NCBI GenBank assembly: GCA_018815145.1
Contig: JAHIYL010000294.1
Span: 1-13,344, forward strand
Reading direction: 5' to 3'
DNA: 13,344 bases
Source: Nanobdellota archaeon
GTDB lineage: Archaea; Nanobdellota; Nanobdellia; Woesearchaeales; GW2011-AR15
The translations under genes and the position numbers were made by a program. Positions 7,387 through 12,544 of this stretch are shown piece by piece. Numbering within the stretch: the stretch's first letter is position 1; every line of letters starts with the position of its first letter. The notes under the pieces are model-generated. The model was given only the letters and a program-made list of their open reading frames with translations. It was not told the origin of the DNA and did no database searches.

Positions 7387-7692
7387 ATGACATTTTATAA
7401 GACTTTTCCAAGGACGACTGATAAGAGTGCCTATCCTGTATGGGAAGAGATAGCGCTCGACGATGAGGAAGAAAAAGAGCAGGAAGAATTAGCCAAGAAA
7501 GAATATTCGCTTCTGATGAAGGAATGTATTGATGATGCAGATAAGATAATGGATGAAAAAAACCTTAAACCCTTTCAGACAGATCAGGTGAATATTGCAA
7601 TAGCCTTATTTGAGAAACGGGCATCTCATGAAGTATATTATAAGGAAAGAAAAGCCAAAGAGAAATTTGATAAGAAATTTGCTGGCAATTGA
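7387..7692 (+). CDS. small acidic protein of unknown function
   Basis: I do not recognise this 101-residue protein. It starts MTFYKTFPRTTDKSAYPVWEEI, followed by a strongly acidic, probably helical stretch (residues 23-60, with runs such as DDEEEKEQEE), a short LKPFQTDQVNIAIALFEKRASH segment (61-82), and a lysine-rich tail ending KEKFDKKFAGN. It has no signal peptide or membrane helix, so it should be a soluble cytosolic protein, perhaps helical or coiled. Codon use and AT content resemble the neighbours, and it has a clean GGTGAT site five bases before the ATG, so it is very probably real. It follows the HerA-like genes by 57 bases and may be read with them or from its own TATA box. A role as a HerA accessory protein is possible but rests on position alone. 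Confidence 0.7.
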   Translation: MTFYKTFPRTTDKSAYPVWEEIALDDEEEKEQEELAKKEYSLLMKECIDDADKIMDEKNLKPFQTDQVNIAIALFEKRASHEVYYKERKAKEKFDKKFAGN

Positions 7693-7693
7693 G

Positions 7694-7720
7694 TTATTTC
7701 TTCTTTTTCCCTTTCTTCTT
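7694..7720 (+). terminator. possible T-rich archaeal terminator for the 7387 gene
   Basis: Immediately after the TGA at 7690-7692 the plus strand is almost all T and C, including runs of three to five T. Archaeal RNA polymerase commonly terminates on T-rich non-template tracts without a hairpin. The same bases encode the lysine tail of the convergent membrane protein, so the sequence may serve both. Confidence 0.35.
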
Positions 7721-7921
7721 CTCCATTGTGACAAAATGTTCAGGATCAGCATATGTCATTGACTTCATTGATGCAAGAAACATGGCAAGGAAAGTGAGGG
7801 AGAAAGCAAGTCCCCATGGCGGCCATCTTGGGAAGATGTATATTATTGAGACCATAAAACCTATCATTGCAGAAAGCATATATGTGCCTGAGAGCGGAGG
7901 GACAATGAGTTTTTTTTTCAT
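7694..7921 (-). CDS. small two-helix membrane protein of unknown function
   Basis: I do not recognise this 75-residue protein. It has two hydrophobic segments, at about 13-30 (TYMLSAMIGFMVSIIYIF) and 36-52 (WGLAFSLTFLAMFLASM), separated by a proline/tryptophan turn, PRWPPW. The soluble tail contains ADPEHFV and ends in a run of lysines (68-75). By the positive-inside rule both ends should face the cytoplasm. A strong AGAGGTGA site nine bases before the ATG at 7919-7921 and a TATA-like box further upstream favour this frame over the overlapping plus-strand frame. The gene converges on the acidic protein gene with one base between stops, and diverges from the pseudouridine synthase gene. Function is unknown. 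Confidence 0.72.
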   Translation of the reverse strand: MKKKLIVPPLSGTYMLSAMIGFMVSIIYIFPRWPPWGLAFSLTFLAMFLASMKSMTYADPEHFVTMEKKKGKKKK

Positions 7922-7930
7922 TTTTAAGAT

Positions 7931-7938
7931 TCACCTCT
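7931..7938 (-). promoter_or_regulatory. strong ribosome binding site AGAGGTGA
   Basis: AGAGGTGA on the minus strand is the best Shine-Dalgarno match in the window and lies nine bases before the ATG at 7921. It is the main reason for preferring this small gene over the opposite-strand frame. Confidence 0.7.
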
Positions 7939-7957
7939 TATGAGACTGATAACTATA

Positions 7958-7965
7958 TGTATAAA
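7958..7965 (-). promoter_or_regulatory. possible TATA box for the small membrane protein gene
   Basis: TTTATACA on the minus strand is centred near 7961.5, some 42 bases before the ATG at 7921. Transcription would start about 7935-7940 and give a short leader carrying the AGAGGTGA site. It lies back to back with the plus-strand TATA box at 7974-7981. Confidence 0.4.
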
Positions 7966-7973
7966 CGCAAAGC

Positions 7974-7981
7974 TATATAAA
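7974..7981 (+). promoter_or_regulatory. TATA box for the pseudouridine synthase gene
   Basis: TATATAAA is centred near 7977.5, about 27 bases before the ATG at 8005. No ribosome binding site lies before that ATG. The geometry predicts a leaderless mRNA whose first base is at or next to the start codon. Confidence 0.6.
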
Positions 7982-8004
7982 TTTTTTTCATTTAATACTT
8001 TGTT

Positions 8005-8691
8005 ATGGAAGAAAGAGTGCAAAAGATAATTGCTGCAGCAGGCATCTGTTCTAAGAGAAAGGCTGAGGAGATGATTTCTCAGGGTATTGTTTCTGTCAAT
8101 GGGAACATTATCAAGCTGGGTGACAAGGCAGATGCAAATAAAGATATGATAACAGTCTCCGGAAAAAAGATAGTGGTCCAGGACAAAGAATATCTTGCTG
8201 TCTACAAGCCAAAGAATGTCCTTACCAGCAAGTCAAATGATCTTGGCAAAAAGACAATCTATGATGTATTGGATATAAAAGAGAACCTTTTCTATGCAGG
8301 AAGGCTTGATTATGATGCCGAAGGCCTTCTGATCCTTACGAATGATGGAAATTTCGCAAACCTTATCACTCATCCGCGATATGAAATCAAAAAAACATAT
8401 AGGGTATTCACAGACAGGGAAGTTGAAAAATCAGATATTGAAAAATTGAAAAAAGGCATTGATCTGGAAGACGGAAAGACAAGACCAGCCTTTGTAAAAT
8501 TGATTAACCCGAAGCTTATTGAATTGACTATCCATGAAGGCAAGAAGCACATTGTAAAGAGGATGTTTGGGAAATTGGGCTATGAAGTATTGCGTCTGAT
8601 CCGTACCGGCATGGGTCCGGTCACACTGAAAGGGATGAGATCCGGAGATATAAGAAAAATAACAAAAGAAGAGCTGGATTATTTTAAGTGA
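8005..8691 (+). CDS. RsuA/RluB-family rRNA pseudouridine synthase
   Basis: This 228-residue enzyme converts a uridine in RNA, probably rRNA, to pseudouridine. Residues 1-48 form an S4 RNA-binding domain (RVQKIIAAAGICSKRKAEEM, then GIVSVNGNII). The catalytic domain follows, with YLAVYKPKNVLTS (63-75), the family signature GRLDYDAEGLLILTNDG (99-115) holding the catalytic aspartate D102, and THPRYEIKKTYRV (122-134). Length and layout match the bacterial RsuA/RluB/RluE/RluF group, close to the usual 230-290 residues. Archaea usually modify rRNA through Cbf5 with guide RNAs, Pus10 or TruD, so this gene probably came from bacteria, though it now sits behind an archaeal-looking TATA box. The target site (16S or 23S) cannot be told. 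It ends 24 bases from the convergent trpS stop. Confidence 0.9.
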   Translation: MEERVQKIIAAAGICSKRKAEEMISQGIVSVNGNIIKLGDKADANKDMITVSGKKIVVQDKEYLAVYKPKNVLTSKSNDLGKKTIYDVLDIKENLFYAGRLDYDAEGLLILTNDGNFANLITHPRYEIKKTYRVFTDREVEKSDIEKLKKGIDLEDGKTRPAFVKLINPKLIELTIHEGKKHIVKRMFGKLGYEVLRLIRTGMGPVTLKGMRSGDIRKITKEELDYFK

Positions 8692-8715
8692 AGAAAATGT
8701 AGTTATGAATATATA

Positions 8716-10479
8716 TCAACCTTTAATAAATCGTAATTTATCAATATTTTTTCTTGCATCATCTATCCCTTTTTCCAGATTTTCCATGAAATCTGTCATC
8801 TTTTTGCATGCGTATTCCTTATCTTCTCCGCAAAGAAGAGTCCCGGCTTTACATCTTTTGTAGATAGAATCCAGTTCATCGTCATCTTCAATAAGATGCT
8901 GTTTATATAATTCAAAGACCATGCATTTTTCAGGCTCACCGCCCAGTTTCTTTTGTTCTTCCAGACTGTCTCTTCCTCCTGTCAAAGCACGTTTCAGCTT
9001 TTTGCAGACGATTTTTGGATCTTCAGGTAATGATATGCATGACTCCGGCTTTGATTTGGACATTTTGAGCGACCCATCAAGTGAAGGCATGTATTTATGA
9101 TAGCACGATGAGACAGGAACAAACCCAAACCTTGATTTTGTCCGTGCCACAACATCTCTGGTCAACCTTATATGTGGGTCCTGATCTGAACCGACAGGAA
9201 TTATGCCGGGCATTATCTTCTTGTGGATCTGAGGGAACAATATATCACCGACCTGTGTCACTGCTGACATTATTCGTCCGGGGTCAGCGCTGCCATAGAT
9301 GGCCCGAAACTCATTCAATGTGATCTTTTTTGCAAACTCATATGCAAGATGGATCACTGTCATATTTTCAGACTGAAAATAGAAATAGGTCTTTTTAGGA
9401 TCTAGGCCAAGCGCAATATATGCAGGAATATGGAATTCCATTGCACGTTTCTTTCCTTCTTCTAAAGACACACCTCTTGCAGCAGCAGCTTCCAAATCTG
9501 CAACCAAGATATATGTCACTGCATCATGCTTCTGGAAATACGCAATATTTTCAACAACCATCTTTGTTCCGAGATGGATCATGGGGCTGGTTGGCATTAT
9601 GCCTGATAATACATAGAAAGGCTTTTTTTTTTTGATTGTATCAGATATTCTTTTTAGATCCCTGCCGCCGTACACTATTCCTCTGCGCATGATTCTGTTT
9701 GGCTGTGGAAAGATATCAGGATTGTATCTGTCCATTCCAAACTGCACCAGCATCTTGTTGTAATCCTCAACAAGTTCTGAACTGTAGGGATCAATAAAGG
9801 AGTTTTCCATCCCATCATCAACAATCGATGATTCAAATATCTTGATTTCAGCATCTTTGCTTTTGACAAGATCAATTATTTTTGTGAATTCATTGATGAT
9901 TGAATCCTTTTCAGCATTGGTAATTTTTTCAAAAAACCAGAACAGATATGCAACATCCTTTGTTTTTTCTGTTATCCTGTCATGATATCCCGGGCCATAG
10001 AGGTGTGAAGTGATCACTTGATTCTTATCATACAATAACACATCATCTTTTTTTATTTTTTGATCTCTCCCATTGATTGTCAGGAATTGCTCGCCACCGG
10101 CAGCAAGGTCATAAGTAAATTCTCCTGAGCATACATCAAGGTCATGACCTGATATCATTGCATAGGTCTTCATCTCTGCCATGAAAAGAATGTCTTTCAA
10201 TATTGTGCCGATTGGGATAGGCTTTCCGTTTTTTATTGATTCAAGCTGGTATTCTATGGGCGAGGTCTTTCCAAACTGAGCAAAAAATTTATTGTCACTT
10301 TCAACTAACTTGATTTTTTTTGGATTTTGGACTTTTTTTCTGACATGCTCAATAATGTTTTTTTTCTTCTCTTCCAGCCTAGGATTATGTTTTTTGTTCG
10401 GCATGTTTTTGACTTCTATCCCAAAGTAGTTCACACCAGGATATCTGTTCAGCAGTCTTTTAGTGATATTTATTTTCAT
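8716..10479 (-). CDS. trpS: tryptophanyl-tRNA synthetase with N-terminal B3/4 domain
   Basis: This 587-residue protein is one intact frame with two modules. Residues about 10-215 resemble B3/4-domain proteins (COG3382; the editing/tRNA-binding domain of PheRS beta): YPGVNYFGIEVKNM (13-26), FFAQFGKTSPIEYQLESI (65-82), GKPIPIGTILKDILFMAE (85-102), GHDLDVCSGEF (111-121), DDVLLYDKNQVI (145-156) and ITEKTKDVAYLFWF (169-182). Residues about 232-587 are a complete class I TrpRS of archaeal/haloarchaeal type: RRGIVYGGRDL (265-275), the HIGH-equivalent PTSPMIHLG (296-304), FRAIYGSADPGR (391-402), VGSDQDPHIRLTRDV (429-443), KMSKS (472-476) and TGGRDSLEEQKKLGGEPEKC (500-519). It charges tRNA-Trp; the extra domain may bind or proofread tRNA. 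ATG 10479 has an AGGTG site four bases upstream; starting at Met26 would remove the first strand of B3/4. It follows the HD gene by 45 bases. Confidence 0.92.
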   Translation of the reverse strand: MKINITKRLLNRYPGVNYFGIEVKNMPNKKHNPRLEEKKKNIIEHVRKKVQNPKKIKLVESDNKFFAQFGKTSPIEYQLESIKNGKPIPIGTILKDILFMAEMKTYAMISGHDLDVCSGEFTYDLAAGGEQFLTINGRDQKIKKDDVLLYDKNQVITSHLYGPGYHDRITEKTKDVAYLFWFFEKITNAEKDSIINEFTKIIDLVKSKDAEIKIFESSIVDDGMENSFIDPYSSELVEDYNKMLVQFGMDRYNPDIFPQPNRIMRRGIVYGGRDLKRISDTIKKKKPFYVLSGIMPTSPMIHLGTKMVVENIAYFQKHDAVTYILVADLEAAAARGVSLEEGKKRAMEFHIPAYIALGLDPKKTYFYFQSENMTVIHLAYEFAKKITLNEFRAIYGSADPGRIMSAVTQVGDILFPQIHKKIMPGIIPVGSDQDPHIRLTRDVVARTKSRFGFVPVSSCYHKYMPSLDGSLKMSKSKPESCISLPEDPKIVCKKLKRALTGGRDSLEEQKKLGGEPEKCMVFELYKQHLIEDDDELDSIYKRCKAGTLLCGEDKEYACKKMTDFMENLEKGIDDARKNIDKLRFIKG

Positions 10480-10483
10480 CTTA

Positions 10484-10488
10484 CACCT
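10484..10488 (-). promoter_or_regulatory. ribosome binding site AGGTG for trpS
   Basis: AGGTG on the minus strand lies four bases before the ATG at 10479. It supports the upstream start and therefore the inclusion of the whole B3/4 domain in the protein. Confidence 0.6.
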
Positions 10489-10513
10489 ATGTACATTTTT
10501 AGATATTCATATT

Positions 10514-10523
10514 ATTAATAAAA
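10514..10523 (-). promoter_or_regulatory. possible TATA box for trpS
   Basis: TTTTATTAAT on the minus strand is centred near 10518, within the 45-base gap after the HD gene. A start about 26 bases downstream (near 10492) would give a leader of about 13 bases containing the AGGTG site. trpS may thus be transcribed separately as well as with the upstream genes. Confidence 0.4.
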
Positions 10524-10524
10524 T

Positions 10525-11097
10525 TCATGTTTTTCCAGTTAATTCATTGAATTCGTCAATAATTTCTTTTAATCTGAAGTATTTGTCTCTGATCATCTCT
10601 TTTGCCTCAGGAAGTGTTATTTTCTCTTCAAAATCAATCTTAATCTTTTTTTTGAACCATCTGTATCCATCTTCAAACCCCATGCCCAGATATAGGTGTG
10701 GGACACACATCACATAATAATAGCCGGCAATGTGCGACATTGCATCAGCATTGGCAAGTATCTTCTCTTCAATCCTGGTCCTTTCTGCTTCTCTGGTTTC
10801 TGTTGAATGTTTTTTAATGCAGCTCTTGACCAGCATAATCCTTTCAGCAGAAAAACCTAATCTTGTAAGTATCTTTTCAGCTTCTTCTGCACCAGAATTA
10901 GCATGATCTTCCTTATCACCAATCTTCAGACCAATATCATGCAGATATCCGGAAATGATGCAGATTTCAGTGTCCGCACATAGTTTTTCAGCAAGAATCT
11001 TTGAATAATCTACAACAATCTCTATGTGATATTTCAGATCGATCTGTTTGTATATTCTCTGCACTTCTTTCCTGACTTGTTCTATGATATCAATCAT
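10525..11097 (-). CDS. HD-domain phosphohydrolase
   Basis: This 190-residue protein is a single HD domain. The metal ligands can be followed: YHIEIVVDYSKIL (H24), GYLHDIG (H53, D54), EDHANSGAEEAEKIL (H65), SCIKKHSTET (H97) and ILANADAMSHI (D118). The HDIG and histidine spacing match metal-dependent phosphohydrolases of the YedJ/COG1418 general type, which hydrolyse nucleotides, cyclic nucleotides or phosphate esters; the substrate here is unknown. The C-terminal third (WFKKKIKIDFEEKI onward) is helical and charged. The ATG overlaps the yggS stop by ATGA (11094-11097), and GGTGA at 11104-11108 lies six bases before it, so translation is coupled to yggS. It sits between yggS and trpS on the minus strand. 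Confidence 0.85.
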   Translation of the reverse strand: MIDIIEQVRKEVQRIYKQIDLKYHIEIVVDYSKILAEKLCADTEICIISGYLHDIGLKIGDKEDHANSGAEEAEKILTRLGFSAERIMLVKSCIKKHSTETREAERTRIEEKILANADAMSHIAGYYYVMCVPHLYLGMGFEDGYRWFKKKIKIDFEEKITLPEAKEMIRDKYFRLKEIIDEFNELTGKT

Positions 11098-11765
11098 TCC
11101 CGTTCACCAAATATACCTGTTCCAATCCTTATCATGTTTGCTCCTTCTTCCATAGCAACCAAATAATCATGTGTCATGCCCATTGAAAGATATTTCATCT
11201 CAACATTCGGCATATCCGATTGCCTGATATTTTCAAAAAGCGCTCTCATCTTTCTGAAATAAGGCCGTGTCTTTTCAGGATCATCAAAATATGGTGTGAT
11301 GCACATAAGGCCTTTGATTTTCAGGTTTTTCAGTCCGGAGATGGCTTTGAGAAGTGCAGGCAGATCATCTGGTTTGCATCCAGATTTCTGCTCCTCTTTG
11401 CCGATATTTATCTGTATAAGAATGCTCTGCACTTTTTCTATTGCAGCAGCTTTCTTATTGATCTCATTAGCAATTTTAAGTGAATCAACAGAATGGATCA
11501 GATCAGCAATCTCAACAGCCTTCTTTGCCTTGTTGGTCTGCAGATGCCCTATCAGATGGAGTTTTACTTTATTTTGGTCCAGAAAATCCTTTAGTTCTGT
11601 ATACTTATCAAATGCTTCCTGAACCCTATTTTCTCCGATGTTCCTTATTCCTGAAATAATAGCCTTTTTGATATCTGTGATAGGTTTTCTTTTTGAGACA
11701 GCGACAAGATGTACATCTTTGCTATTGATTTGAGCAAAGATCTTTTCAAGGTTTTCTTCTATCAT
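11094..11765 (-). CDS. yggS: YggS/PROSC-family PLP-binding protein
   Basis: This 223-residue protein is a single-domain PLP-binding TIM barrel of the YggS/PLPHP family (COG0325), which keeps free pyridoxal phosphate in balance and has no established catalytic activity. VAVSKRKP (21-28) holds the PLP lysine K25; NIGENRVQEAFDKY (42-55), LHLIGHLQTNKAKK (69-82), LIQINIGKEEQKSG (116-129), GLMCITPY (152-159) and LSMGMTHDYLVAMEEGAN (193-210) followed by RIGTGIFG (213-220) complete the signature. The length is normal for the family. The start overlaps the upstream hydrolase stop by one base (TAATG) and the end overlaps the HD gene by four, so it is in an operon. Upstream lies trpA; tryptophan synthase beta is PLP-dependent, which may or may not be relevant. 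Confidence 0.93.
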   Translation of the reverse strand: MIEENLEKIFAQINSKDVHLVAVSKRKPITDIKKAIISGIRNIGENRVQEAFDKYTELKDFLDQNKVKLHLIGHLQTNKAKKAVEIADLIHSVDSLKIANEINKKAAAIEKVQSILIQINIGKEEQKSGCKPDDLPALLKAISGLKNLKIKGLMCITPYFDDPEKTRPYFRKMRALFENIRQSDMPNVEMKYLSMGMTHDYLVAMEEGANMIRIGTGIFGERE

Positions 11766-12538
11766 TATTCCATGAACCTCTCTATTGTCTCTGAATCAAG
11801 AAGGCTCTTGAACAGCGTGATGTAATGACCATATGTTTTATCTGTCTTTAGCTTATATATGTATTTTCTTTTGTCCATCTCTTCCAGCAGGTTTTTTTGG
11901 TTCTCATATGGGACCAGAAGGTCATTTTTTGAAAGATACAAGAATATTTTTTTACCCTTCAGATTATCAAGATTATTTTTTGGATTGAAATCATGCCATA
12001 GCAGATTGAGTTTTGTTTTATTGATCCCTTTTTTTTCAAGTTTTTTTCTTATGTTTTCCATTGCAATGCTTGAAAACATTATTTCTGAGAGAGAATCTCC
12101 GGGCACCCCCAGCACAAGCTTTTCAAATTTTTTCAGATTATTTGCAAGATAGATTGAAATGAAGCTCCCAAGCGATGAGCCTATGATCGTGAATGTATTG
12201 ATATCTTCAGATTCTAACTGAAGAATGGCTTCATCAGTAAGTTTTCTGATATCTTTGAAATATTTTATCAGTTTCTGTGGATCTGCAGAGATAATCTCTA
12301 CAGGATAATGGAACAATACAATGGTGTTCTTATCGATCAATTTTTTTTTCATGGCAAAAAAAACATTTGGTGAAGATCCCCATCCATGAAAATAAAAGAC
12401 AGCATTATCTGTCATGTTCTTTGATCTGTAGACACTATAATTTACTTCAAATACTTTCGGCGTTATCACTTTCTGCCTTGCTCTTGCAAGCCTGTTCAGT
12501 ATCTTGTCATCTTTTCCATTGAGGTTCATTGCATTCAC
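11765..12538 (-). CDS. serine alpha/beta hydrolase (small esterase-like)
   Basis: This protein of about 254-257 residues has a compact alpha/beta-hydrolase fold. FYFHGWGSSPNVFFAM (48-63) forms the oxyanion loop, FTIIGSSLGSFISIYLANN (116-134) is the nucleophile elbow with Ser122 in G-x-S-x-G, FLYLSKNDLLVPYENQKNLL (199-218) carries the acid D206, and KTYGHYITLF (234-243) the histidine H238. The short region between elbow and acid implies a small cap. The substrate is unknown. The GTG at 12538 lies six bases after the trpA stop; an ATG at 12527-12529, three codons in, is equally possible and the ribosome binding site is too weak to decide. The gene ends with a one-base TAATG overlap onto yggS. 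Confidence 0.8.
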   Translation of the reverse strand: MNAMNLNGKDDKILNRLARARQKVITPKVFEVNYSVYRSKNMTDNAVFYFHGWGSSPNVFFAMKKKLIDKNTIVLFHYPVEIISADPQKLIKYFKDIRKLTDEAILQLESEDINTFTIIGSSLGSFISIYLANNLKKFEKLVLGVPGDSLSEIMFSSIAMENIRKKLEKKGINKTKLNLLWHDFNPKNNLDNLKGKKIFLYLSKNDLLVPYENQKNLLEEMDKRKYIYKLKTDKTYGHYITLFKSLLDSETIERFME

Positions 12539-12544
12539 ATACCA

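Noticed and set aside
7689..7943. Plus-strand 84-codon frame beginning MSYFFFFPFFF
   Set aside because: It is the antisense of the small membrane protein; its phenylalanine run is the complement of the lysine tail and it has no ribosome binding site, whereas the minus-strand gene has AGAGGTGA nine bases before its ATG.
9081..9323. Plus-strand frame opposite trpS
   Set aside because: It lies opposite the highly conserved catalytic part of TrpRS and has no features of its own.
8716..10479. Reading the synthetase as tyrosyl-tRNA synthetase
   Set aside because: The TGGRDSLEEQKKLGGEPEKC and GSDQDPHIRLTRDV segments and the overall layout are those of archaeal TrpRS, not TyrRS.
11296..11622. Plus-strand 108-codon frame opposite yggS
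   Set aside because: The yggS frame shows every family motif; the opposite frame has no domain or ribosome binding site.
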